Shown: positions 17,202-25,500 of the stretch, one piece after another
Numbering within the stretch: the first letter of the stretch is position 1
Layout: the number at the start of each line of letters is the position of its first letter
Assembly (NCBI GenBank): GCA_002787775.1
Contig: PCUW01000051.1
Coordinates: 1 to 37,535, forward strand
Length of the DNA stretch: 37,535 nucleotides
Direction: 5' to 3'
Source: Bdellovibrionales bacterium CG12_big_fil_rev_8_21_14_0_65_38_15
GTDB taxonomy: Bacteria > Bdellovibrionota > Bacteriovoracia > Bacteriovoracales > Bacteriovoracaceae
The notes under the pieces: generated by a model
What the model saw: only the letters and a program-made list of their open reading frames with translations
The model's database searches: none
Told to the model about the DNA's origin: nothing
Program-made: the position numbers and the translations under genes

Positions 17202-17207
17202 ATTATA
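17202..17207 (-). promoter_or_regulatory. Possible -10 (TATAAT) for the DUF309-EI24-GT9 unit
   Basis: The minus strand reads TATAAT exactly, preceded by ATGGC. No good -35 exists 16-18 bases upstream; a TTGACG lies 22 bases upstream inside the hisC start. The position fits the only unit it could serve. Confidence 0.35.
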
Positions 17208-17224
17208 GCCATACTGGAAAGCCA

Positions 17225-18373
17225 ATGCCCGTCAATCCATCAGAAATATCTAAAAGTCTTGTCCCAGACTCCATTCGCAATTTAAAAGTCTATCAAGCTG
17301 GTAAGCCGATCGACGAATTAGCGCGTGAAAAAGGGCTGACCAAAATTTCTAAACTAGCGAGTAACGAAAATCCATTGGGCCCTTCGCCATTTGCTATTCG
17401 TGAAATGACTAAAGGACTTTGGGATCTGCATCGTTACCCTGACATGCACGCTTATGCACTAAAGCGTGCCTTAGCTGATCTGTATAAGCTTAAACTTGAA
17501 AATATTGTTCTTGGTAGTGGCTCCGAAGGAATCATGGGCTATATCGCTAGAACTTTTCTAAGCCCAGGCCTTGAAGTTCTAACCAGTGAGAAAACTTTTA
17601 TTGGTTTTACGATTCTTGCCAGAAGTGCTGGCGCCGTCATTACAACAGTGCCTCAAACTTCAGATCACCGCTATGACGTTGAAGCCATGGCAAAAGCGAT
17701 TACTGAAAAAACAAAAGTGATCTATATCGCTAATCCAAATAATCCAACTGGTACATATATTACCAAAACGGAATTCGACCACCTCATGTCCCATGTACCA
17801 GGTCACGTTCTTGTCCTTTTAGACGAAGCCTATTTTGAATTTGCTCGAAACCAAGAAGATTATCCCGATTCGATGACTTACCGCTATGACAACGTCATCA
17901 CACTTAGAACTTTCTCTAAAGCCTACGGACTATCCGGTGTTCGCGTTGGTTATGGTTTTGGCCATGAAGATCTAATGAGTAATTTAAATAAAGCAAAGCT
18001 TCCTTTTGAACCTAATCTTATTGCACAACTTGGTGCCGTTGGTGCACTTGAAGATGTTCCACATTTAGAGCGAACATTACTTAATAATACGATTCAATAT
18101 GTACGTACGTTTGAGTTTTTAAAGAAACACGGTTTCTCACCTGTGGCTTCGGTTACAAACTTTATTACCGTCCCTATGGGTAGTGCTCAAGCAAGCGATG
18201 CTCTTTATAATTTATTACTTGATGAAGGCGTCATCATTCGTCCATTAAAAGCTAATGAGATGCCGGACTATGTTCGCGTCTCTCTTGGTACTCACGCAGA
18301 GATGGACCATTTCTTCGCTGCTATGGAAAAAATACTTCCATCATTTCAAAAAGAGTTTGGGAATTTATTATGA
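17225..18373 (+). CDS. HisC-type PLP aminotransferase, probably aromatic amino acid
   Basis: The 382-residue fold-type I aminotransferase matches the HisC family. Landmarks are SKLASNENPLGPSPFA (about 40-55), GSGSEGIMGYIARTF (about 98-112), IYIANPNNPTGTYI (about 173-186), LLDEAYFEF (about 198-206) and the PLP lysine in TFSKAYGLSGVRVGYG (about 230-245). HisC enzymes convert histidinol phosphate, but many members use tyrosine and phenylalanine. Here the next three genes are for homogentisate breakdown, so tyrosine transamination to 4-hydroxyphenylpyruvate is the more likely job. No other his biosynthesis gene is in the window. The stop overlaps the next gene (ATGA), indicating an operon. Confidence 0.88.
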   Translation: MPVNPSEISKSLVPDSIRNLKVYQAGKPIDELAREKGLTKISKLASNENPLGPSPFAIREMTKGLWDLHRYPDMHAYALKRALADLYKLKLENIVLGSGSEGIMGYIARTFLSPGLEVLTSEKTFIGFTILARSAGAVITTVPQTSDHRYDVEAMAKAITEKTKVIYIANPNNPTGTYITKTEFDHLMSHVPGHVLVLLDEAYFEFARNQEDYPDSMTYRYDNVITLRTFSKAYGLSGVRVGYGFGHEDLMSNLNKAKLPFEPNLIAQLGAVGALEDVPHLERTLLNNTIQYVRTFEFLKKHGFSPVASVTNFITVPMGSAQASDALYNLLLDEGVIIRPLKANEMPDYVRVSLGTHAEMDHFFAAMEKILPSFQKEFGNLL

Positions 18374-19374
18374 AAATTTGTCGTTATATCTTAAAAAATG
18401 ATCCTTTTAAACAAGCTCGTATGGGTATCGTTCTAAGTGATGAAGGTGTTGTCATAGATCCACAAACAGTATGGGCCTGTGACTATGAAAGAGAAGGCTT
18501 TGCTAGACCTTGGGATCGAGCTACAAGACAAATGCCAACTTCGCTTCATTATCTTCTGAATCATTTTGATGATCCACACGATGCTTTAGAAGAGTCTTAT
18601 GGACTTTATCTTTTTCTACAAAAAGTTGGAGACCTTACACTTAAAAATGGTGTTAGTGTTTTTCATAAACTCAGTGAAGTTACTCTAGTTAATCCAATGG
18701 ATAGAATCAGTACTTACCGTGACTTCTATGCCCATGAAAAACACGTGGCGGCTGGATTTAAAAAACGTAACGAGCCCATTCCTCCGGCGTGGTACGAGAT
18801 ACCAGCTTACTATAAAGGTGCAACTGAAGGCTTTATCGGAAGTGGTGAAGAGATTCTTTGGCCGAGCTACACTGACGTGCTTGATTATGAATTAGAGCTG
18901 GCCATGATCGTTGGCCGTGATGGAAAAAATATTAAAGAGGACGAAGCTAGCTCCCATATCTTTGGTTATAGCGTCCTTAACGACATTTCAGCTCGTGATA
19001 TTCAGAAAAAAGAAATGGCCGTTCGCCTAGGACCTGCTAAAGGCAAAGACTTCTGCACAATTTTAGGACCAGTTATTGTGACGGCCGATGAATTTGAATA
19101 TCAGGAACCTAATCTTCTGATGACGGCTAAAGTTAATGATAAAGAATGGTCTCGCGGTCAATCCGGTGACATTCATTATACTTGGGCACAAATGCTAGCA
19201 CACGTCTCGAAGGACGAATGGGTTATGCCAGGTGATGTTTTTGGTTCAGGGACAGTCGGAACAGGTTGTGGCCTGGAACTCGATAAATGGATTCAACCTG
19301 GTGATAAATTAGAATTAACGATTGAAGGTATTGGCACACTTACCAATACTGTAGGTCAAAAGGTGAAAGGCTAA
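18370..19374 (+). CDS. Fumarylacetoacetate hydrolase family protein
   Basis: The last step of tyrosine catabolism cleaves fumarylacetoacetate to fumarate and acetoacetate. The 334-residue protein has the FAH-family metal and active-site pattern: TYRDFYAHEKHV (about 116-127), YELELAMIVG (about 177-186, the E-x-E metal pair), NDISARDIQKKE (about 208-219, metal Asp), RLGPAKGKDFCTILGP (catalytic Lys region) and the late GSGTVGTGCG. The N-terminal 80 residues are an SH3-like or lid extension. Position between the aminotransferase and homogentisate dioxygenase supports fumarylacetoacetase over other FAH-family activities. It overlaps both neighbours, by 4 bases (ATGA) and 1 base (TAATG). Confidence 0.87.
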   Translation: MKICRYILKNDPFKQARMGIVLSDEGVVIDPQTVWACDYEREGFARPWDRATRQMPTSLHYLLNHFDDPHDALEESYGLYLFLQKVGDLTLKNGVSVFHKLSEVTLVNPMDRISTYRDFYAHEKHVAAGFKKRNEPIPPAWYEIPAYYKGATEGFIGSGEEILWPSYTDVLDYELELAMIVGRDGKNIKEDEASSHIFGYSVLNDISARDIQKKEMAVRLGPAKGKDFCTILGPVIVTADEFEYQEPNLLMTAKVNDKEWSRGQSGDIHYTWAQMLAHVSKDEWVMPGDVFGSGTVGTGCGLELDKWIQPGDKLELTIEGIGTLTNTVGQKVKG

Positions 19375-20465
19375 TGGAAAGTTTCAAGGCTTCAGGCACC
19401 CACACAAAACAGGCCCATGTCGATATTCCCAAAGGGACTTTTGAAGAAGAACATGGTCGCAAAGGCTTTTTTGGCAGAGTTTCTCAGCTCTATCATGAGA
19501 ATCCTCCAGTCAGTTGGACCAAGATCGAAGGCGACTTAAAGCCTCGCTGTCTTCCACCGTTGTTTGGAAAGAATCTTAAGCATAATAATTTTATGGCGAT
19601 TCTTAAAAATAAAGATGTCACTATTTCTGCTGGCAACTACGACATGAGCTTTTCTAGATTTTATAGAAACGCTGACTTTGATGAGCTTTATTTCATCCAT
19701 GACGGCAAAGGCCGCCTTGAAACAAGCTATGGTCATATTCCTTACGTTAAGGGTGACTATATCATCATTCCAAGGGGAACAACGTATAAGCTCTTTGTTG
19801 ATGAGCCGACCAAAATGTTAAAAATTGAAAGTGCTTCTGAGTTTGAACAACCGACTCGTGGCATTTTAGGTCCCAATGCGCTTTACGATCAGAGCGCTAT
19901 CTTCACTCCAACAGCGCAGCTTGGAAGCGATAAGGCTGATGAGTATGTGGTTGAGATTAAGCGTCTTGGAAAAGTTACTGCTGTAACCTACCCTTTTAAT
20001 CCCTTGGATGTTAAAGGCTGGAAAGGATCTTTATATCCTTGGAAGATTTCTATTTATGATATTTGTCCTGTTATGAGCCATCGCTATCACATCCCTCCAA
20101 GTGGTCATACAACTTTTGTAGCTAAAAACTTTGTTGTTTGCAGCTTTGTAGAAAGACCGCTTGAAGATGCAAAACATAAAGTCTTAAAGGTTCCTTTTTA
20201 TCACAGCAATATCGATTACGATGAAGTGCTCTTTTATCATCAAGGTAATTTCTTTTCGCGCGATAATATCGATGCTGGCGCCATGACTTTCCATCCTCAA
20301 GGAATTAATCACGGACCTCATCCCAAAGCATTTGCCAATGTCGACGATAAGACTTGGACTGATGAGTTCGCCGTGATGATCGATACCCGCTACCCGCTTG
20401 AGCCTACGACGTGGTTTTCTGAAAATGAAATCAAAGACTACTGGAAATCTTGGATGGATCAATAA
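19374..20465 (+). CDS. hmgA: Homogentisate 1,2-dioxygenase family protein
   Basis: This non-heme iron cupin enzyme opens the ring of homogentisate to maleylacetoacetate. The 363-residue protein shows the double cupin typical of HgmA. The first half has DELYFIHDGKGRLETSYG and KGDYIIIPRGTTYKL. The second half has PFYHSNIDYDEVLFYHQG (about 270-287) and FHPQGINHGPHP (about 305-316), whose His, Glu and His can bind iron. It is shorter than the roughly 430-residue eukaryotic or Pseudomonas enzymes, as in many other bacterial homologues. No 4-hydroxyphenylpyruvate dioxygenase or maleylacetoacetate isomerase gene is in the window. It starts in a TAATG junction with AAAGG upstream, and ends in another. 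Confidence 0.85.
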   Translation: MESFKASGTHTKQAHVDIPKGTFEEEHGRKGFFGRVSQLYHENPPVSWTKIEGDLKPRCLPPLFGKNLKHNNFMAILKNKDVTISAGNYDMSFSRFYRNADFDELYFIHDGKGRLETSYGHIPYVKGDYIIIPRGTTYKLFVDEPTKMLKIESASEFEQPTRGILGPNALYDQSAIFTPTAQLGSDKADEYVVEIKRLGKVTAVTYPFNPLDVKGWKGSLYPWKISIYDICPVMSHRYHIPPSGHTTFVAKNFVVCSFVERPLEDAKHKVLKVPFYHSNIDYDEVLFYHQGNFFSRDNIDAGAMTFHPQGINHGPHPKAFANVDDKTWTDEFAVMIDTRYPLEPTTWFSENEIKDYWKSWMDQ

Positions 20466-21097
20466 TGAAGATGCAAAGCTTTAATACTGACGGAGAATTT
20501 TCAGCTAATTATAAGTTCGTTATTGGTTCTATCTTACCAAGACCGATTGCTTGGGTCTCAACAATTAATGAAGATGGCTCAAATAATTTAGCACCATTTT
20601 CTTTTTTTACCGCTGTTAGTGCAAAACCAATGATTATAGCTTTTAGCCCAATGATCCGCTCCTCTACTGGTGAAATAAAAGATACGGCTAAAAATATTTT
20701 AGAGCGTAAACATTTTGTTGTTAATTTTGTTACTGAAGATCTGGCTGAAAAAGCCAATGCGACCAGCTCAGAACTAGCTTACGGTGAAGATGAGTTCATC
20801 CATGCAGGCCTTACTCCAATCGATTCTGATAGCGTTAAAGCGAAGAGAGTTAAAGAGAGTCCTGTTCAATTTGAATGCATTTATCGTGACCATTTATCTT
20901 ATGGGGATCAGCCAGGAGCTGGAATGATCATTACTGGTGAAGTGGTAAAGATTCATATCGATGAATCAATTCTTGATGGCGATAAAATCAACACGCAAAA
21001 GTTCAAGCCTGTTGGTCGTGGTGCTGGTAATGATTGGTTTAAGTGTGACTCTACATTTCAGATGGAGCGCTTGATGAAGGCACAAATCCAAAAATAG
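20465..21097 (+). CDS. Flavin reductase (DIM6/NTAB) family protein
   Basis: I chose the ATG at 20465 (MKMQSFN), which overlaps the dioxygenase stop by one base; the frame extends 15 bases further upstream. The 210-residue protein has the split-barrel FMN-binding pattern: IGSILPRPIAWVSTINEDG (about 24-42), NLAPFSFFTAVSAKPM (about 44-59), KDTAKNILERKHFVVN and GEVVKIHIDESIL. Family members reduce flavin or hold FMN for oxygenases. Placement at the end of the aromatic operon suggests supply of reduced flavin or action on a ring-derived intermediate, but homogentisate dioxygenase needs no flavin, so its exact role is open. Confidence 0.82.
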   Translation: MKMQSFNTDGEFSANYKFVIGSILPRPIAWVSTINEDGSNNLAPFSFFTAVSAKPMIIAFSPMIRSSTGEIKDTAKNILERKHFVVNFVTEDLAEKANATSSELAYGEDEFIHAGLTPIDSDSVKAKRVKESPVQFECIYRDHLSYGDQPGAGMIITGEVVKIHIDESILDGDKINTQKFKPVGRGAGNDWFKCDSTFQMERLMKAQIQK

Positions 21098-21118
21098 GAC
21101 AGATATCCTGTTATTTTT
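21090..21118 (+). terminator. Probable terminator of the hisC-hmgA operon
   Basis: ACAG and CTGT pair around the loop ATATC. After a GG bulge on the left side, AAAAATA pairs with TATTTTT, so the right arm doubles as a U-rich tract. It overlaps the flavin reductase stop. The stem is AU-rich and moderately weak. Confidence 0.4.
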
Positions 21119-21175
21119 ACAGTCGTTCTTTCGCCCAGAGCTGCAATGCGCTATATTCTCCTTTCAGGGGGATAT

Positions 21176-21625
21176 ATGCCTAAGTATTTAATATTATTAT
21201 CTACTTTATTTACACTTCAAGCTTTTGCTCAAGATGTAGATTTTGAACCAGTTGTATGTGATCAAGAGCAATCTTGTATCAAAACGACGACTCCTGCTGG
21301 TAACCAATCCCAGTTTAAACTCATCGAAATGTTTGATGTCGATGGCCAAAGCCTTGGAAAAAAACTCAGCTCATCAAGCGCTATCAATGACATCTTCTAC
21401 GAAGGTATTGTTGGCTGTTATCAAGGTAATATTGCTGATGCGTGCGATATGGGTGAACTCATGGCGGGTGCAACGAATCTTGATTACTCTCAAGGTGGTC
21501 ACGCCAAGACCGAAGGTTTTAAATGCTACGCTTTAGATCGTGTCGTTAACTTTGAGTATGAACTTCATAGTGACTACACTCAAAATCCAACACTGACCAA
21601 AGTTACACTAGAAATTTGCCAATAA
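21176..21625 (+). CDS. Small exported cysteine-containing protein
   Basis: I chose the ATG at 21176, which gives a signal peptide (MPKYLILLSTLFTLQAFA, then QDVDFEP) and has AGGGGG just upstream (21166-21171). The frame could begin at 21146, but that would mask the signal. The mature protein of about 131 residues has six cysteines (in VVCDQ, QSCIK, VGCYQ, DACDM, FKCYA and EICQ), consistent with three disulfides in the periplasm. I recognise no family. A TATATT (21152-21157) could be the -10 element. It stands alone between two terminators and converges on tig. Confidence 0.75.
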   Translation: MPKYLILLSTLFTLQAFAQDVDFEPVVCDQEQSCIKTTTPAGNQSQFKLIEMFDVDGQSLGKKLSSSSAINDIFYEGIVGCYQGNIADACDMGELMAGATNLDYSQGGHAKTEGFKCYALDRVVNFEYELHSDYTQNPTLTKVTLEICQ

Positions 21626-21654
21626 AAAAGGGGCCGTTAAGCCCCTCTTTTTTT
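21626..21654. terminator. Bidirectional terminator between the exported-protein gene and tig
   Basis: GGGGC (21630-21634) pairs with GCCCC (21641-21645) around the loop CGTTAA. It is flanked by an A-run on the left and T-rich sequence on the right, so it can stop transcription from both converging genes. Confidence 0.85.
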
Positions 21655-22942
21655 ACTTAGTTTTTACTTTTACTTTAGATCTTAGCTGATCAAACGTTTT
21701 CTCTTCTCTGATCGCATACATAAGATTGTTCTTTAGCTTTTCATTACCGAGGTAATATTCTTCAATCTTGGCTTTTTCAAGCCCAGATGAAGCTGCCATT
21801 TCATCAATTTTAGCGGCCAAATCAGATTCACTTGCTTCAACTTTATAGTCTTTCGCCAATGTATCTAGAATCAATCCAGACTTAACTTGAAATTCTGCTT
21901 TTGTTGTTACATCAGAAGCCCAACGTGAAAAATACTCTGAAAGCATTTTATCGTTGAACCCTTGTTGCTTAAGGTTGTTTGAGATGTCGTCTCTAACATG
22001 TTGCTCTTGTTGCTCAACCATCGTTTTTGGCACATCAAACTTGTTTTCTTCGATTAGTTTATTAAGGATATCTTGGTGAAGCTTTTCTTTAGCTGCACGA
22101 TCTTTTTGCTTTGTAAGCATGTCTAGGTTTTTAGTTTTAAACTCAGCTGCATCAGCATAACCAAATTCTTTTGCTAGCTCATCTGTAAGTTCAGGAAAAT
22201 TTCTTTCCTTAATCTCAAGAAGTTCAGTTTCAAAAGTAACTTTTGCATTTTTCAATGCATCCATATGGTAGTCAGCTGGGAAAGTTAGTTCGATATTTTT
22301 CTTCTCGCCTTTTTTCATACCAACCATTCCTTCTTCAAAGCCAGGAATGAATTGATTAGATCCGATTTCCAAAAGGAATTCTTCACCTTTCATATTTTCA
22401 GGACGCTCACCATTTTCTTGAACGCCTTGGAAATTAAGAACAGCAAATTGACCGTTAGTAAGTTTAGCTGAAGCATCTGCCATTTCAGTCATTTCTGCTT
22501 TAGAAGCAAGGTAGTTTTTCTTTAACTGCTCTAAATCTTCGTCGTTAACAGCTGTTGAGTCCATTTCAAATGAAAGCCCTGATACGTCTTTCAATTTAAT
22601 TTCTGGGAAGATTTCAACAACGGCTTCAAAGCTAACGCTTTTGCCTGCTTCATATTTCATATTTTCAAATGCTGGGTAGCCAACAACTCTTAGTTTTTCA
22701 GCTGTAATGGCTTCAAACACTTTATTTTGAACAAAGCTATTTAAAGCTTCGCCTTCAAGTTGAGGTCCGTAAATTTGCTCAACCATGGCAAGAGGAGCTT
22801 TACCTTTTCTAAAACCTTTAAGGTTTGTCGATTTTTGTTTCTTAACAACAGCTGCTTTAATTTCAGTTGTAAGGTCTAGTGTTTCAAAATTGAAAACTAA
22901 TTTCTTTGTGCAGTCATTCACTGCTTGAAGCTGATAGCTCAT
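21653..22942 (-). CDS. tig: Trigger factor
   Basis: Trigger factor is the ribosome-bound chaperone and prolyl isomerase that meets nascent chains at the exit tunnel. The 429-residue protein has the N-terminal ribosome-binding signature GFRKGKAP (43-50), a central FKBP domain with NGQFAVLNFQGV and FIPGFEEGMVGMKKGEKKN, and a long helical C-terminal chaperone domain. I chose ATG 22942 (MSYQLQAV) because AGAGGA lies 6 bases upstream and the family begins this way; an open frame continues to 22978. It has its own probable promoter (22991-23019) and ends at the shared terminator. Confidence 0.96.
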   Translation of the reverse strand: MSYQLQAVNDCTKKLVFNFETLDLTTEIKAAVVKKQKSTNLKGFRKGKAPLAMVEQIYGPQLEGEALNSFVQNKVFEAITAEKLRVVGYPAFENMKYEAGKSVSFEAVVEIFPEIKLKDVSGLSFEMDSTAVNDEDLEQLKKNYLASKAEMTEMADASAKLTNGQFAVLNFQGVQENGERPENMKGEEFLLEIGSNQFIPGFEEGMVGMKKGEKKNIELTFPADYHMDALKNAKVTFETELLEIKERNFPELTDELAKEFGYADAAEFKTKNLDMLTKQKDRAAKEKLHQDILNKLIEENKFDVPKTMVEQQEQHVRDDISNNLKQQGFNDKMLSEYFSRWASDVTTKAEFQVKSGLILDTLAKDYKVEASESDLAAKIDEMAASSGLEKAKIEEYYLGNEKLKNNLMYAIREEKTFDQLRSKVKVKTK

Positions 22943-22990
22943 AATATTCCTCTGCTGATGCCTTGCGCAATAAGTCAAAACTGATGGCTA

Positions 22991-23019
22991 AAAGTAGCTA
23001 TCAAGGAGGAAAAAGTCAA
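22991..23019 (-). promoter_or_regulatory. Candidate promoter of tig
   Basis: On the minus strand, TTGACT (-35, 5 of 6 matches) is followed after exactly 17 bases by TACTTT (-10, 3 of 6). It lies between truA and tig, giving a leader of about 40 bases with the tig Shine-Dalgarno sequence. Confidence 0.35.
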
Positions 23020-23020
23020 T

Positions 23021-23845
23021 TTAAACGAGGTTGTAGACGACGTTATAAAGCACTAATCCCTGGGGAGGGGCGACTGGCCCCAGACGCTTTTTTACGGACT
23101 TACTTAAGACTTGTTGAATATCGTCTTCGCTCGCACGATTTTTACCAACTTCAAACAAACTCGACACCATAAGTCGAACCATTTGTTTTAAAAATCCATT
23201 ACCTCTGACCTCATAGACCCAGATAGGGTTAGATTCATCGTATCCAAGCTCATGAGCAGGTCTAATCTCACTGTGATAGATCTCTCTTACGGTTGAATTA
23301 ACAGGTGTACCCATTGTTCTAAAGTACTCAAAGTCATGACTACCTAAAAAAATCTTTGCCGCATCTTTCATTGCTTCAAGGTCGAGATCCCAACGGTGTT
23401 CATAAACGAATCTAGATAAAACTGGCGCCGTTCGCCCAATACAAAAATAATACCTATAGGTCTTATCAATTGAATCTCTAACCGGATGGAATGAATACGG
23501 AATATCACGACATGAAAGGATGCGTATATCTTTAGGAAGAGTTCCATTAAGAGCACGAATTATTTTTTCATTATCAACATCTGTTTGAAGAGTAACCTTG
23601 GCGTATTGTGATAGAGCGTGAACACCAGTATCTGTACGGCCTGAGCCAATAATAGATGGCTCAACTCCGTGACAAAGTTTTGCAATAGCGTGAGTAAGTT
23701 CACCTTGAACAGTTGGAAGATCAGGTTGCTTTTGCCACCCTTTATAATTTGTCCCATCGTACTGAAGCTTTAAAAGAATATATCTTTTAGAGATAGTCGA
23801 AGGTGAATCCAATTCCGAGGGATTGGCCTGTGATGGTGATGTCAT
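23021..23845 (-). CDS. truA: tRNA pseudouridine(38-40) synthase
   Basis: TruA makes pseudouridine in the anticodon stem-loop of many tRNAs. The protein has LKLQYDGTNYKGWQKQ (about 26-41), TVQGEL, the catalytic GSGRTDTGVHA (67-77, Asp72), HYR-type DKTYRYYFC, and the C-terminal GNGFLKQMVRLMVSSL and RLGPVAPPQGLVL. I chose ATG 23845, giving 274 residues, close to the usual length of about 270. ATG 23860 and a TTG at 23878 are also in frame. All options overlap the outer membrane protein gene by 59 bases or more, and none has a well-spaced Shine-Dalgarno sequence, so translation probably depends on coupling. Confidence 0.93.
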   Translation of the reverse strand: MTSPSQANPSELDSPSTISKRYILLKLQYDGTNYKGWQKQPDLPTVQGELTHAIAKLCHGVEPSIIGSGRTDTGVHALSQYAKVTLQTDVDNEKIIRALNGTLPKDIRILSCRDIPYSFHPVRDSIDKTYRYYFCIGRTAPVLSRFVYEHRWDLDLEAMKDAAKIFLGSHDFEYFRTMGTPVNSTVREIYHSEIRPAHELGYDESNPIWVYEVRGNGFLKQMVRLMVSSLFEVGKNRASEDDIQQVLSKSVKKRLGPVAPPQGLVLYNVVYNLV

Positions 23846-24764
23846 CCTGAAAGTTTCCATAATCTTGCATACGAGCAATGATATCTAAATACGTATTGCT
23901 TATGCCATATTCACTAAAATAATCAAAGCCTGTGCCTGAAAAGATATTTGAAAGACTTAGTTTAAACTTAGCTTCAGCGTAATAACCTGTTCCCACTTGG
24001 CGGCGACGCTTACCTTTAGCACCAGATTCGAAATCAGAACGTACTTGATAGAGACCCATGGCCGAAGGTCCTGCTTCCGCAGACAAAGTAAACCAGTTTG
24101 AAATAGGTATTTCTAACGTTAATCCCAATTCAACTGGAAGAGTCCAAAGACTAAACTTCGCATCACTTCTTGTGCCGTCTACAAAGCGTCCATTTCCTTG
24201 GCTTAGACCAAAGCCTGCGTTTGCGCCCCATAATATATTGATCCAAGAATTATACAACGCTCGCTCAAGTGAAAACATTAAGCTTCCACCTCTAACAGCG
24301 CTTTGATCGTCTACATAAGTCTGTTGGAACACTCCGCGTGAATCTTTAATATCATAATCATCGCGAATATAATAAAAAGAGAAGACTTTGCTTTTTTGAT
24401 TCGATACTTCTTTAACAATTTCTCTATTCGTCGCTTCTATTAATCGATCATTTGGAATTGAAGTATCTTCAATTATTTTCTGTCCATTTTGAAGTGCATA
24501 ATCTCTTTTTGTAGGAAGTGTTATGGCTGGGTTTTCTTGAGATAGAAAGAACTCATTATTTCCATCTTCTTCTATTTCGGTAACAACAGACCCATCAACA
24601 CTACCTTGAAGAAAGCTACTTCCACCATCATCGTCTTCATCTATATTCTTAATTGATTTTTCTATCTCTGCTCTGTTTTCAATTTCATCCATCATCATTT
24701 GCCCAGCATCTTCGCCGAAAGCATTAAAACTGATTAGAAGTAAAAAAAGAATTTTATTGATCAT
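23787..24764 (-). CDS. Probable outer membrane beta-barrel protein
   Basis: I chose ATG 24764, which gives a signal peptide (MINKILFLLLISFNAFG, then EDAGQ) and overlaps pssA by 11 bases. The 325-residue protein has an acidic, probably flexible N-terminal stretch (IDEDDDGGSS and a second acidic patch, to about residue 120). Alternating amphipathic strands follow (RGGSLMFSLERAL, FSLWTLPVELGLTLEI, WFTLSAEAGPSAMGLYQV, YYAEAKFKLSLS), ending QSLGIGFTFDYL. This is typical of an 8- to 10-strand outer membrane barrel. I cannot name a family. It sits in an operon of lipid and tRNA genes between pssA and truA, which tells little about its role. Confidence 0.72.
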   Translation of the reverse strand: MINKILFLLLISFNAFGEDAGQMMMDEIENRAEIEKSIKNIDEDDDGGSSFLQGSVDGSVVTEIEEDGNNEFFLSQENPAITLPTKRDYALQNGQKIIEDTSIPNDRLIEATNREIVKEVSNQKSKVFSFYYIRDDYDIKDSRGVFQQTYVDDQSAVRGGSLMFSLERALYNSWINILWGANAGFGLSQGNGRFVDGTRSDAKFSLWTLPVELGLTLEIPISNWFTLSAEAGPSAMGLYQVRSDFESGAKGKRRRQVGTGYYAEAKFKLSLSNIFSGTGFDYFSEYGISNTYLDIIARMQDYGNFQDDITITGQSLGIGFTFDYL

Positions 24765-25500
24765 CTTCACTTTTCCATAAAAAGATTTCATCAAACTTGC
24801 CTTTATTTAGGATGAAATAAATTAATGAGCCAAAAACATAAACTAAAATATTTGCCACGATCATGTATTCTTCATACACAAAAGTTAAGGCAATCAATAA
24901 GAACATCAAAAATAGTGCACGTTTTCTATGTTTTTTAATCCATTCAGATTTCTTAAAAGAATTAAATGGAATATTACTAATCATTAAGGCTGCAAAAAAT
25001 AATGTATAAATTATCGCGATAACTTTAATCTCAACTAGTATTGGCAACTGAGTTGAAAGTAAGCAAAAGCCTACAATCGCCATGGCGGCACCAGGGATAG
25101 GTAAACCTTGAAAGTAATTTGAGCTGACTTTATCGATATTGGCATTAAAGCGAGCAAGCCTAAGAGCGCCACAAAGAAGATAAATGAAAGAAACAAGTAA
25201 TCCAATGCGACCAGTATCTCTTAAGAAATGACTCCAAATAAGCATGGCAGGAGCCAGACCAAATGAAACCACATCGCTGATTGAATCGAACTGCTCCCCA
25301 AACAGAGACTGGGTTCCAGTCATTCTTGCAACACGGCCATCAACCGAATCAAAAATCGCGCCCAAGATTAACACCATAGCGGCTTTATAGATGTCGCCAT
25401 TAATCCCAAAAATAATAGATGCAAAACCACATCCCATATTTAGGGCCGTAAAGGTGTTTGGTAAGAAGAAGGCTAATTTTTTTGCTTGTACTTTATCCAT
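24754..25500 (-). CDS. pssA: CDP-diacylglycerol--serine O-phosphatidyltransferase
   Basis: PssA makes phosphatidylserine from CDP-diacylglycerol and serine at the inner membrane. The 248-residue multi-pass protein has an exact CDP-alcohol phosphotransferase motif: DG (54-55), AR (58-59), G68, D72 and D76, in the order D-G-x2-A-R-x8-G-x3-D-x3-D. N-terminal FFLPNTFTALNMGCGFASI is typical for bacterial type II PssA. Its start shares one base with the stop of the decarboxylase-like gene (TAATG). Downstream of cdsA in the same strand run, it receives that enzyme's product. The expected next enzyme, phosphatidylserine decarboxylase, is represented only by the degenerate homologue beside it. Confidence 0.93.
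   Translation of the reverse strand: MDKVQAKKLAFFLPNTFTALNMGCGFASIIFGINGDIYKAAMVLILGAIFDSVDGRVARMTGTQSLFGEQFDSISDVVSFGLAPAMLIWSHFLRDTGRIGLLVSFIYLLCGALRLARFNANIDKVSSNYFQGLPIPGAAMAIVGFCLLSTQLPILVEIKVIAIIYTLFFAALMISNIPFNSFKKSEWIKKHRKRALFLMFLLIALTFVYEEYMIVANILVYVFGSLIYFILNKGKFDEIFLWKSEDDQ

Noticed and set aside
22963..23172. Small plus-strand open frame opposite truA and the tig leader
   Set aside because: It lies antisense to truA and to the tig promoter region, has no Shine-Dalgarno sequence at a suitable distance and encodes a low-complexity basic peptide.
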